This document shows, in pieces, positions 1 to 8,589 of a stretch of DNA of 64,000 nucleotides. A program made the position numbers and the translations under genes. The notes under the pieces were generated by a model, which saw only the letters and a list, made by a program, of their open reading frames with translations, did no database searches and had not been told where the DNA came from. The stretch's first letter is position 1. Every line of letters begins with the position of its first letter. This DNA is from CAYJGJ01 sp964367585. Lineage in GTDB: Bacteria; Bacillota; Clostridia; Peptostreptococcales; Anaerovoracaceae. The stretch lies in the NCBI GenBank assembly GCA_964367585.1, contig CAYIYH010000001.1, positions 186,001 to 250,000 on the forward strand, written 5' to 3'.

Positions 1-221
1 AAAATAAAAGATAATAATATTAGAACTACATGCTCAGTATTATTGAACAATAATTCTTTCATCCGAATTTCAAAAAACACTTTTGCTCCGACGATAAACA
101 TCATAGAAATAAATAGCAACAACTGATATTTATCTCCATAGTAAGACATTAATAACAAAAACATATAACACAAAAGGATAAAAGCAAATCGTGATATCAC
201 ACTCCAATCGATTTTTTTCAT
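1..221 (-). CDS. Small membrane protein, 3' end outside the window
   Basis: This reading frame opens at an ATG at 221-219 and runs off the left edge of the window after 73 codons, so only the N-terminal part is visible. An AGGAG at 231-235 on the minus strand sits nine bases before the ATG and fixes the start. The peptide begins MKKIDW and then alternates hydrophobic stretches (about residues 9-26, 32-46 and 66 onward) with short charged turns, so it looks like a polytopic inner-membrane protein. No family was recognised. It has its own good promoter and an operator-like palindrome just upstream, and is divergent from the P-type ATPase. Confidence 0.6.
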   Translation of the reverse strand, partial: MKKIDWSVISRFAFILLCYMFLLLMSYYGDKYQLLLFISMMFIVGAKVFFEIRMKELLFNNTEHVVLILLSFI

Positions 222-245
222 TATCTTATACTCCTAGTATGGTTG

Positions 246-280
246 ACATGCTAATACTTATTGTTGTTAATATAGCATGT
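246..280. promoter_or_regulatory. Operator-like inverted repeat over the -10 region
   Basis: ACATGCTA at 246-253 is repeated exactly in inverted form as TAGCATGT at 273-280, with 19 bases between. The right arm overlaps the -10 box of the minus-strand promoter and the left arm falls at about the transcript start, which is where a repressor would bind. No regulator is identified. The rest of 222-516 holds a short AAGTTT/AAACTT inverted repeat at 410-424 upstream of the ATPase, and nothing else was recognised. Confidence 0.4.
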
Positions 281-297
281 TCTTTTTTTCCAGTCAA
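269..297 (-). promoter_or_regulatory. Sigma-A type promoter for the leftmost membrane gene
   Basis: On the minus strand TTGACT (297-292) and TATATT (274-269) are separated by exactly 17 bases. It lies about 50 bases upstream of the gene starting at 221, with the ribosome site between them. Confidence 0.6.
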
Positions 298-516
298 TAT
301 ATATTTAATATACTTATCACTGTTTAATATATTTATAACTGTTTACGCTTCACTTGGAAAGACCTGATTATTTTATAATAAATTTAAAACGCGAAGATAT
401 TATTTGAAAAAGTTTGGAAAACTTATATTTTTTCATTTCTTTTCACGAGTATTTGTAGTAAAATTAATCATATACAATTACGGAAAATAATAACAAATCA
501 AAAGGTAGGAAAGAAA

Positions 517-3072
517 ATGATCTATAGCAAAGATATTCAAGATTTATATTCGGAATTTCACTCTTCCAATAGTGGACTGAGTGAAAGCCAGGTTGAAGCC
601 AATCGAAAAGAATTCGGTGAGAATAAACTATATGAGCGCAAGCGAAAACACCCCATTGTTGTATTCCTAGAACAATTTAAAGATCTAATTGTGTTAATAC
701 TAATTATAGCCGCAGTAATATCTATGTTTAGTGGACATGTAGAAAGCACAATCGTAATTTTTGCCGTTCTTATTCTAAACGCAATAATGGGTGCGGTTCA
801 AACTATCAATGCAGAAAAATCACTAGACAGCCTAAAAAATCTTTCTGCGCCAACTGCGAAAGTAGTACGAAATGGGGAGAAGTCTTCTATTTTAGCTTCT
901 GAGCTAGTTGTAGGAGATATCATTCTTTTAGAAGCTGGAGACATAGTTCCAAGTGATGGTAGAATTATAGACAATTTTTCGCTACAAGTAAATGAGAGTG
1001 CTCTTACAGGGGAATCTGAGAGTGTAATAAAAAACATTGAAAAACTACCTCCCGACTCGATAGCATTGGGAGATCAAAAAAACATGGTCTTTTCATCGTC
1101 TCTTGTTACGTATGGCAGAGCATATGTTATCATTACAAGCGTAGGTGTAAAAACCGAACTAGGTAAAATTGCCGAACTTATGAATAACACCACCAAAAGA
1201 AAGACTCCTTTGCAAGTCACAATCGATAATTTTAGTAAAAACTACTCCATAGGAATTTTAGTCCTGTGCGGTATTATTTTAGCGATTAATATATACAGAG
1301 GGACTTCATTTTTGGATGCAATGCTATTTGCCGTAGCATTGGCAGTAGCAGCAGTACCAGAGGCTCTATCCTCTGTAATCACAATTTCTTTAGCGATTGG
1401 CACAAAGAAAATGGCAGAGCAACATGCAATAATAAAAGAACTTAAGGCAGTAGAAGGGCTAGGTTGTGTTTCAATCATTTGCTCTGATAAAACTGGTACG
1501 TTAACGCAAAACAAGATGACAGTAACGGACACATATATTTATAACGATAGTGACTCAAAAAATCATGACAATCTCCTAATATGTTCCATACTTTGCAACG
1601 ATACACATTTTATTGAAGGTGACCCTGTAGGAGATCCAACCGAAACTTGTCTAGTAAATTATTATGTTAAGCAAAAAGAAAACTATGAAGAAATGCTTTC
1701 ACGATTTCCGCGTGTTTCAGAATTGCCTTTTGACTCAGATAGAAAACTAATGTCTACCCTACATAATATCGATGGCATATCGGTAATGTACACAAAAGGT
1801 GCGTTTGATGTAATGATAGAACATGTGGTGAATCTATCTGAAGACGAAATTCAAACTATAAGAGAAAAAAATCAAGAGTTTTCCATGAATGGGTTGCGAG
1901 TTCTTGGATTTGGATATAAAATACTGCCCGAAAACACTAAAACACTATCGTTCGAAGATGAAAATGATTTTAACTTCATTGGTCTTATAGCGATGATGGA
2001 TCCACCGAGAGAAGAAACGGCGCAAGCTGTAACAGACTGTATCAGCGCAGGAATTACTCCTATCATGATTACAGGTGACCACAAGATAACTGCAACGGCT
2101 ATTGCAAAAAGCATCGGAATTATAAATAGCGATGATGATATATCAATAACTGGACCTGAACTGGACGAAATGAGTGAAGAAGAACTTCACGATAAAATTT
2201 CGAAAATTAAAGTTTATGCGAGAGTGTCTCCTAATAACAAAATTAGAATCGTAAACGCATGGCAAGATCTAGGGCAAATAGTTGCAATGACAGGCGATGG
2301 CGTAAATGATGCTCCGGCTCTCAAAAGTGCTGATATTGGAATTGCGATGGGGATTACGGGAACAGATGTTTCAAAAGATGCATCGTCGATGATCTTAACC
2401 GACGATAACTTTGCAACAATCATATCTTCTGTACTAAATGGAAGAAACATATATGAAAATATAAAAAGTGCGATTACATTCCTGCTATCAGGGAATGCGG
2501 GAGCGATATTGGTTGTATTGTTTGCTACTTTTGCAAATTTGCCAAACCCATTTACTCCTGTCCACTTGTTATTCATCAACTTGATAACAGATAGCTTGCC
2601 TGCACTTGCCCTCAGTATGGAACCATCTAATCCTAAACTTATTTATAATAAACCACGAAAAAGAGATGAGTCTATTTTAACTAGGAGTACTGTAATATCT
2701 ATTACTATTCAAGGAATATTAATAGGTATTGGAACTAGCATTGCATTCCAAATCGGACTTGGATACAATGTGGATGTCGCTATGACTATGGCGTTTGCTA
2801 CCCTTTGCCTTGCAAGGCTGTGGCATGGATTCAGTGTTCGCGGAAAAGAATCTATCTTTAAATTAGGATTATTCACAAATATGTATACTATAGGCGCTTT
2901 CGTGGGGGGCACATTGCTCCTCTCGGCAGTACTATTTATACCTTTTATGCAATATGTCTTTGGTATAGCTACATTGACATTAGCTCAAGTAGGATACATT
3001 GTGCTATTCTCATTCCTACCTACAATGATAATGCAAATATACAAAATGGTAAAAGATAGCAGTGCAAATTAG
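517..3072 (+). CDS. P-type calcium-transporting ATPase (type IIA-like)
   Basis: An 851-residue cation pump that would use ATP to export Ca2+ across the cytoplasmic membrane. The actuator TGES loop is at residues 164-167. Membrane helix 4 carries PEAL at 281-284, and the phosphorylated aspartate is D324 in DKTGTLTQNKM. The hinge motif GDGVNDAPALKSADIG is present before the last six helices. Helix 6 has the N-x-x-x-D pair in FINLITDSLPAL, as expected of a type II Ca2+ pump. PEAL in place of the eukaryotic PEGL is also seen in Listeria LMCA1-type pumps, so Ca2+ is the likely substrate but is not proven. Start at 517 follows AGGAAAG. It is monocistronic: the next gene begins 122 bases on. Confidence 0.9.
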   Translation: MIYSKDIQDLYSEFHSSNSGLSESQVEANRKEFGENKLYERKRKHPIVVFLEQFKDLIVLILIIAAVISMFSGHVESTIVIFAVLILNAIMGAVQTINAEKSLDSLKNLSAPTAKVVRNGEKSSILASELVVGDIILLEAGDIVPSDGRIIDNFSLQVNESALTGESESVIKNIEKLPPDSIALGDQKNMVFSSSLVTYGRAYVIITSVGVKTELGKIAELMNNTTKRKTPLQVTIDNFSKNYSIGILVLCGIILAINIYRGTSFLDAMLFAVALAVAAVPEALSSVITISLAIGTKKMAEQHAIIKELKAVEGLGCVSIICSDKTGTLTQNKMTVTDTYIYNDSDSKNHDNLLICSILCNDTHFIEGDPVGDPTETCLVNYYVKQKENYEEMLSRFPRVSELPFDSDRKLMSTLHNIDGISVMYTKGAFDVMIEHVVNLSEDEIQTIREKNQEFSMNGLRVLGFGYKILPENTKTLSFEDENDFNFIGLIAMMDPPREETAQAVTDCISAGITPIMITGDHKITATAIAKSIGIINSDDDISITGPELDEMSEEELHDKISKIKVYARVSPNNKIRIVNAWQDLGQIVAMTGDGVNDAPALKSADIGIAMGITGTDVSKDASSMILTDDNFATIISSVLNGRNIYENIKSAITFLLSGNAGAILVVLFATFANLPNPFTPVHLLFINLITDSLPALALSMEPSNPKLIYNKPRKRDESILTRSTVISITIQGILIGIGTSIAFQIGLGYNVDVAMTMAFATLCLARLWHGFSVRGKESIFKLGLFTNMYTIGAFVGGTLLLSAVLFIPFMQYVFGIATLTLAQVGYIVLFSFLPTMIMQIYKMVKDSSAN

Positions 3073-3194
3073 TATAAGATATCGTCACAAATTAAAAATT
3101 TATAGGCGTATTCCAATAGAGAATCTAATTAAAAATAATGACGTAACCCCAAATATTGCGAATCCATACCATACCATAGTAACGGAGAATTAGA

Positions 3195-5291
3195 ATGTAC
3201 AAGCAATACGGAATAGACAGAGTACTAGAACCTAGCCACGTTTTGCCTACACCGGCATGGAAACTCGATAACGATATAAATGTCCGTCCAAACGAAGTAA
3301 AGATTAGAATAAAGAGAATACAACTAGAAGAAACAAGTTTTCGTCAAATTTGCGTCGAGGCAAATTATGACGAAAAGAGAATAAAACGGACGATACTCGA
3401 TATCATAAAAAAAAGAGGAAAATTACACAACCCAATTACCGATACAGGTGGTGTTTTTTATGGCTCTATCGCCGAGATTGGATTATCATATAAAAATGAA
3501 AAGCAATTACGGGAAAGTGAAGAAGTAATTTGCAATGCATCTTGCGCATCTATTCCAATAAGCCTATACGAGATAACAAATATAGATTACATTTACGGCG
3601 CAATAGATGTCAAAGGATATGCGATGGCTTCCGACCTTATACCGATCGTCCGAAAACCAACCGACCTACCTATCGATATTCTTTTGTTTGCATTCAATCA
3701 GTCTGCTACTTTGTACCAAATTAGTACAAAAGCGGTGGGCAAAAAAAACTTCCTAGTCGTAGGAAACAATTTAATTCTAAACCTACTATTCGGATACTCC
3801 ATCCGTCTAGTAGCAGGTAAACATGCAAAGATAACTTGTCTGCTCGATAAAAAAAGAAAACTATCAATATCAGGGAAAAAAGTAGACGAATTAATGTCAA
3901 AAGTATTTACTAATGTATATCACTCGAATATTTTAAAACCCCTGGAATGCATGGAGTTTCTAGATGCGAAAAATCTTTTTGATATGTCTGTCAATTGTGC
4001 CGACATTCCGGGAGCAGAAACGATTAACATTTTAGGCACAAAACCCCATGGGACTGTAATTTTTACGAAGCTGATAAATAACTATAACATAGCACTATAT
4101 ATTACAGAGTCAATTTCTCGGCATCTAGATATTAACTGTGCTTATGGATATCTTGAATCATATGATAAGTTTAATATAGATATTGTAGCAGGAATGGCTC
4201 CATACTTAATGAGTGCTCACATGTCTCTCGTAGTAGCTGATGATGATTCTGCCTATCCGGTCAGCAGGGAAAGCAGACTTTTCGAAGTGTCCGGAGAAAA
4301 AAAAGCAATGCTCGATTCCTTTGTCTGTGAAAGCCATGCAATGTCAAAAGTTCTAAACGAAATGCTCAGTGTTGCAAAATATGATTGCAATGTATTAATA
4401 ACGGGAGACCATAGCGTAGGAAAAGAAAAAGTTGCCTCTACTATTGCAAAAAATAGCCTAAGAAAGATGCATCCGTATATCAAATTCAATTGTGCATCTA
4501 CTCACTTAGACCTAATAGAGGGTGATTTATTTGGATATGATAAATCTATGTTGGACGAGAATTATCACTCCCGAACAACCGGATATTTTGACATGGCGGA
4601 AAATGGGGTGCTATTCCTTAACGAAATTACAAAGCTGCCTACCAACATACAGGTAAAGCTATTTCAGGTCATACAAGACGGCTATTTTTTTCGAGTAGGT
4701 GGAAGCACTCCAATAAACTGTAATGTTCGAATCATTTCATCGACATCACACACAATCGATTTCCTGGCGTCTTCTCCTGACTTTTTTGCTAATTTGTATC
4801 ATGCGCTGAGTGTATCGCACATTCATATTCCAAATTTGTCCGAGCGAAAAGGAGACATTCCGCCATTAATTGCTCATTTTACAAAAATCTACACAAAAAA
4901 ATTCAGCATTGTTCGTTATCTAGAACAGGATGCGATAGATTATATTACCGAATTGAATCTTAAGGGAAATATAAGGGAACTAGAAGTACTAATCCAAAGA
5001 TTATTAACTTCATCTCATGAAGAAAATATAACCCTTCTGGACGTAATGCGCCTAGTCCATTCCGACATGGTAGATTCATCGATCACATACAATAATATTT
5101 CACCGGTCAATCCATCTAATCCAGATTCTGAATTTGATGAATCAATAGATTTAGATAAAATGGTCCAAATGTTTGAAAAAAACATTATAAGGCGTGCGTA
5201 TGAAAAATACGGATCGACTCGAAAAGCATCTGCGGCGATAGGAATCAGCCAGTCACAGTTGATGAGAAAAAAGCAAAAATATAACATATAG
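3195..5291 (+). CDS. KDD-like sensor fused to degenerate sigma-54 activator AAA+ and Fis helix-turn-helix
   Basis: A 698-residue regulator in three parts. Residues 1-345 resemble L-erythro-3,5-diaminohexanoate dehydrogenase of lysine fermentation (YGIDRVLEPSHVLP, AWKLDND, HNPITDTGG), but the dinucleotide glycine motif is lost (VVGNNLILN near 188), suggesting a ligand sensor rather than an enzyme. Residues 370-605 are the AAA+ domain of sigma-54 activators with Walker A GDHSVGKE (404-411). Key parts are damaged: the GAFTGA loop is absent between FGYDK and TTGYF, Walker B reads GVLFLNE with N476 for Asp, and both Arg-finger positions are changed (F531, A537). Sensor II GNIREL (591-596) is intact. 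Residues 665-697 form a Fis-type helix-turn-helix. It ends 17 bases before the threonine aldolase gene and is probably cotranscribed with it. Confidence 0.8.
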   Translation: MYKQYGIDRVLEPSHVLPTPAWKLDNDINVRPNEVKIRIKRIQLEETSFRQICVEANYDEKRIKRTILDIIKKRGKLHNPITDTGGVFYGSIAEIGLSYKNEKQLRESEEVICNASCASIPISLYEITNIDYIYGAIDVKGYAMASDLIPIVRKPTDLPIDILLFAFNQSATLYQISTKAVGKKNFLVVGNNLILNLLFGYSIRLVAGKHAKITCLLDKKRKLSISGKKVDELMSKVFTNVYHSNILKPLECMEFLDAKNLFDMSVNCADIPGAETINILGTKPHGTVIFTKLINNYNIALYITESISRHLDINCAYGYLESYDKFNIDIVAGMAPYLMSAHMSLVVADDDSAYPVSRESRLFEVSGEKKAMLDSFVCESHAMSKVLNEMLSVAKYDCNVLITGDHSVGKEKVASTIAKNSLRKMHPYIKFNCASTHLDLIEGDLFGYDKSMLDENYHSRTTGYFDMAENGVLFLNEITKLPTNIQVKLFQVIQDGYFFRVGGSTPINCNVRIISSTSHTIDFLASSPDFFANLYHALSVSHIHIPNLSERKGDIPPLIAHFTKIYTKKFSIVRYLEQDAIDYITELNLKGNIRELEVLIQRLLTSSHEENITLLDVMRLVHSDMVDSSITYNNISPVNPSNPDSEFDESIDLDKMVQMFEKNIIRRAYEKYGSTRKASAAIGISQSQLMRKKQKYNI

Positions 5292-5308
5292 ATATTAAGG
5301 AGGAATTT

Positions 5309-6346
5309 ATGATTTATTTTAGAAGTGATTACAGCCAAGGGGCTCACCCCGAAGTCCTAAAGGCTCTTGTTGAGACGAATGAAGCCCATTCTGATGGATA
5401 TGGTGAAGATGAATACTGTGCTAAAGCAGCATCTTCGATTAAAAAACTGATCGGAATAGAAGATGTAGATGTTTACTTTATAGGTGCTGGAACTCCTACT
5501 AACGCAATAGCAATTGCATCTGCACTTAGACCATACGAATGCGCAATAGCTCCACGCACCGGACATATATATGCACACGAATGTGGAGCAATAGAGGCGA
5601 CGGGACACAAAATTATTCCAATGGATACTGCAAATGGTAAGATTACAAGAGAAATGATTGAAAATGCATATACAGAATATGAAGACTATCATACCGCAAA
5701 ACCAAGGCTTGTATATATTTCAAACAGCACCGAGATAGGTACCATATATTCAAAAGCCGAATTGACAGATGTAAGTAATGCATGCAAAAAACACGACTTA
5801 CTTTTATATATGGATGGGGCAAGAATTGGCTCGGCGCTTACGTCTCATGAAAACGATTTGACGATAAAAGACATCGCAAATCTTACCGATGCGTTTTATA
5901 TTGGTGGAACGAAAAATGGTGCACTTTTTGGAGAAGCCCTCATCGTAAAAAATGGAAAAATAGACAATGATATAATGTCGATGATAAAAAGAAACTGTGG
6001 CATGTTTGCAAAGGGAAGGTTAATAGGTGTTCAATTCTTGACATTATTTAATAACCCGACGGAAAATTGCCTATACTTCGAAATTGCTCGCAAGACAAAC
6101 GAAAAGGCAAAAATGTTAAAAGATGGAATCGAAAAACTAGGATACAAGTTCGTGGGAGATTCTCCTACAAATCAAGTATTTCCTATTTTGCCTAAAATGA
6201 TTGTAAATATACTCAAAAAAGATTTCTTCTTTACAGAGTGGAAAGATTACGACCAAGACAACCAAATCACAAGATTTGTAACCTCATGGGGAACTACAGA
6301 CGAGGAAGTAGAGGCACTGATAGAGACTTTGGAAAAAATATCATAA
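5309..6346 (+). CDS. ltaE: Low-specificity L-threonine aldolase
   Basis: A 345-residue PLP enzyme of fold type I that cleaves L-threonine or L-allo-threonine to glycine and acetaldehyde. FRSDYSQGAHPEVLKAL near the N-terminus, YMDGARIGSAL (167-177) with the cofactor-binding Asp, and GGTKNGALFGEA with the Schiff-base lysine K202 are typical of the family. A perfect AAGGAGG lies seven bases before the ATG. It follows the KDD/AAA+ regulator by 17 bases, which suggests that amino-acid availability controls it. The nearby tdh-kbl route from threonine to glycine is broken, so this may be the remaining threonine-cleaving enzyme in this region. A related beta-eliminating lyase activity cannot be excluded. 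Confidence 0.85.
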   Translation: MIYFRSDYSQGAHPEVLKALVETNEAHSDGYGEDEYCAKAASSIKKLIGIEDVDVYFIGAGTPTNAIAIASALRPYECAIAPRTGHIYAHECGAIEATGHKIIPMDTANGKITREMIENAYTEYEDYHTAKPRLVYISNSTEIGTIYSKAELTDVSNACKKHDLLLYMDGARIGSALTSHENDLTIKDIANLTDAFYIGGTKNGALFGEALIVKNGKIDNDIMSMIKRNCGMFAKGRLIGVQFLTLFNNPTENCLYFEIARKTNEKAKMLKDGIEKLGYKFVGDSPTNQVFPILPKMIVNILKKDFFFTEWKDYDQDNQITRFVTSWGTTDEEVEALIETLEKIS

Positions 6347-6355
6347 AACATAATA

Positions 6356-6394
6356 ATAGAAAGTGTAATAAAGTCTATAAATTACTTTTTCTAT
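6356..6394 (+). terminator. Possible terminator hairpin after ltaE
   Basis: ATAGAAAGTGTAAT at 6356-6369 pairs with ATTACTTTTTCTAT at 6381-6394 with one mismatch and an 11-base loop. The T-run lies inside the stem rather than after it, so function as an intrinsic terminator is uncertain. Confidence 0.35.
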
Positions 6395-6460
6395 GGTAAA
6401 AATAAAAAGGACTATCTCATTGTGAGATTCCCAACTGATACTTCAATATAGAATATTTGA

Positions 6461-6539
6461 AAAAGCAAGTCAAGACGAAACTGATATACCTACTTAGGCT
6501 TTTACCGGAAGCATATCAATAATGTCATAACTTGCTTTT
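6461..6539. repeat. 80-base inverted repeat of unknown role
   Basis: AAAAGCAAGT at 6461-6470 is matched exactly by ACTTGCTTTT at 6530-6539, with weaker inner pairing (TGATAT/ATATCA). It sits between ltaE and the IS256 remnant and may be a leftover end of a mobile element. Confidence 0.4.
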
Positions 6540-6564
6540 CACCTAGATAGGGGGCTTATATCTT

Positions 6565-6920
6565 CATACATTATTCTAAATTCGCCGTATACTTTTCCCA
6601 TTTTGGTTCGAAACTACTGTCTCTGTCCTGGGGAACATCTATTTCGAATTCACCTAGGCTACTTCTTACCCTTTTCTTTTTTGTGCAATTTCGATAGTTG
6701 GAATTTTCACTTCTTTCGTAGCTGTCATAATTCAAATGGTCATTCATTTCTGATTACATCATACTTTTAAGGGTTCCGCAAAAAAAAATTCTGAGTACCT
6801 CTTGAATATCATCAGCTGTTTCTATATCGTATTCTTCTAATAATCCCTCGTATGATTTCTCTTTTTCTCTCTGTTAATGGTTTTACTTTATATATTTCTT
6901 TTTATCTTAGCCATAATAAA
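6565..6920 (-). pseudogene. IS256-family (mutator type) transposase N-terminal remnant
   Basis: Read on the minus strand, this stretch translates in pieces into the N-terminal region of IS256-type transposases. It starts near 6915 as MAKIKRNI, then (frame-shifted) gives LLEEYDIETADDIQEVL. After a stop codon it gives SEMNDHLNYDSYERSE, CTKKKRVRSSLGEFEIDVPQ and DRDSSFEPKWEKY, ending at a stop near 6570. The family normally has about 390-410 residues with a DDE catalytic domain; here the whole catalytic part is missing and there are several frameshifts and stops. It is a dead fragment that marks past insertion in this accessory patch. No clear terminal inverted repeats were found. Confidence 0.7.
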
Positions 6921-6960
6921 AATCCTTCTATGGTCTTTTTTATTTTACCACAGAAGGATT
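6921..6960 (-). terminator. Intrinsic terminator of the SnoaL-like gene
   Basis: AATCCTTCTATGG at 6921-6933 and CCACAGAAGGATT at 6948-6960 form a 13-pair stem with one mismatch and a 14-base loop. In the minus direction it is followed by a T-rich run, and it lies about 50 bases after the stop of the gene at 7008. Confidence 0.6.
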
Positions 6961-7007
6961 CAATATTTGCAGACTTTTTTTCACACTCTCTTATTTTACA
7001 TAATTTA

Positions 7008-8018
7008 CTAGTTATTTAATATACTCTGAGTCCGTTCAAAAATATCGATTCCCTGCTGCTTTAGCCACCATGGAATATCGATAATAACCCAATTTTCCGA
7101 CAACTTATCTCTTTGACGACAATATACATCAACAACCTGCATGTCTGCAATTGTATCGCCACTAGGAAGACCTAAGAATCCACCAATGTTTCTATTAGAT
7201 AAGTTCGGCCAGCCAAAGAAACACGCAAATTTTCCTTCAGCAAAACGAACTTCGTGTCCAATAAACGCTTTATCTCCTAATCCTCGTCGGAAGGGGCCTG
7301 TGTGTTGTTTGATGTATCTGTCGATTGTATACGTAGCGCCGATACCTGCTGGTCCGTACCAGATCATGTCCTGATCCCATGATCTTGCTAAATCATCGAA
7401 TCCGGGAGGTTCTGTTGAGAGTGACTCGTTGAGCTTATCTAAATCGTCAATCATTTGCTGTACTACTGCAAGCGTTTTTTTACCTTCCTCAGGATTAGCA
7501 TCATCGAGTAGTATACCATCATGAGTTCTTGGTCCTGGATATACGAAATATTCTGCGGTAGAAGGCGGCAAAGGATTAATTCCTGCTTGGATCATTATTC
7601 CAATTAAATCCATGAATAAACCTGTTTTTACGATTTTTCCGTTTTCTACGCAACTAAACTCAGCAAATCGTAAGCTTACCATCTTGTTTGTATGTCGTAT
7701 TCCTAGGAAATCGTTATCGAACAACCCCATGAAATGTCCCATGGACAAAACCCAGATTTCATCATTAAACTCATTTTTACCTGCGATAAAAATATCCACC
7801 CTGCGTTGCATTGATGTAAGTGCAGTTTTAAGTGGCTTCCAGAACGTTTGAGTGACAGCAGTTTTCCCATCCAATTCTCTAAAAGGATAGCTTCCTTTAA
7901 ATTTATAATTTTCTGACATGTAAGTATCGAGCACACTCGAAATAGCTGTTTCCTCGCACTTGTCGAGTGCATCTTGATACTCTAATACTACTTTTTTTTC
8001 TTCTAAATAGCTTTTCAT
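7008..8018 (-). CDS. SnoaL-like (NTF2-fold) domain protein
   Basis: A 336-residue soluble protein made of two NTF2-fold halves of the SnoaL-like polyketide-cyclase/ester-cyclase type. The first half (about 15-150) contains YPFRELDGKTAV, TFWKPLKTA, VLSMGHFMGLF and GLFMDLIGIMIQAGINPLPP. The second half (about 200-325) contains DMIWYGPAGIGATYTIDRY, AEGKFACFFGWPN and WVIIDIPWWLKQQG. Proteins of this family include isomerases and cyclases acting on small organic substrates, but the substrate here is unknown. The start at 8018 follows AAAAAGGAGG. It sits directly downstream of the eroded kbl gene and its ribosome site abuts the last recognisable kbl codons, so it came to lie there after or during kbl deletion. 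It is probably a transferred gene. Confidence 0.7.
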   Translation of the reverse strand: MKSYLEEKKVVLEYQDALDKCEETAISSVLDTYMSENYKFKGSYPFRELDGKTAVTQTFWKPLKTALTSMQRRVDIFIAGKNEFNDEIWVLSMGHFMGLFDNDFLGIRHTNKMVSLRFAEFSCVENGKIVKTGLFMDLIGIMIQAGINPLPPSTAEYFVYPGPRTHDGILLDDANPEEGKKTLAVVQQMIDDLDKLNESLSTEPPGFDDLARSWDQDMIWYGPAGIGATYTIDRYIKQHTGPFRRGLGDKAFIGHEVRFAEGKFACFFGWPNLSNRNIGGFLGLPSGDTIADMQVVDVYCRQRDKLSENWVIIDIPWWLKQQGIDIFERTQSILNN

Positions 8019-8047
8019 ATAATTCCTCCTTTTTACATGTATACCAT

Positions 8048-8575
8048 ACTATAAAACCGACAGCGTGAGTGTCGTCGACCATTACGAGAGCACCATTTGC
8101 TCTGCGAGAACTCATATCATTATGTATCTTTTTGCTTTTGACAAGCGTATTGCATCGATTATACTTGCGTGATTTAACGAATAACTGATGATAAAATATT
8201 CATCGGTAAATTGAGTTTCGAAGAACCCACCATTGGCACCAAAACATAAATCATATAAAATTGTGTCTTCCATTCCTAAAAAAACGGATATCTTAGCTTC
8301 TAGTTCTTTATGGATATCTTGTGTTCCACAGATAAATCTCACTGCATAAATCTCATAACCGTGAGTATCCATAGTCTCTTTTGCAGCACGTATAATCTCT
8401 TGATTGTCAGCAAGTCCAAGATAGTTGTTTGCGCACATATTTATTACATTTTCACAAAGGTTGTATCAATTTTACTGCTTTGCGGTGCTGTGATTATTCG
8501 GTCGCCTCAATACGTACCATCGCATCTCAATTCCTCCACTATGTTTTGGAAGTGTCTTAATGCTTTTTCATAATA
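8048..8575 (-). pseudogene. kbl: Eroded 2-amino-3-ketobutyrate CoA ligase (glycine C-acetyltransferase)
   Basis: On the minus strand the N-terminal part is recognisable: KALRHFQNIVEELR and, after a stop, GDRIITAPQSSK. It is followed from 8438 by MCANNYLGLADNQEIIRAAK, RFICGTQDIHKELEAKI and NHASIIDAIRLSKAKRY. Immediately after comes, in another frame, ALVMVDDTHAVGFI near 8050-8095, which is the cofactor Asp/His segment of Kbl. So the N-terminus has internal stops, about 40 residues are deleted between the two blocks, and the C-terminal half with the Schiff-base lysine is gone. The intact enzyme is a PLP protein of about 395 residues that makes glycine and acetyl-CoA from 2-amino-3-ketobutyrate. 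It follows a broken tdh as in a normal tdh-kbl operon. Confidence 0.75.
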
Positions 8576-8589
8576 TATTATCCAATTTT

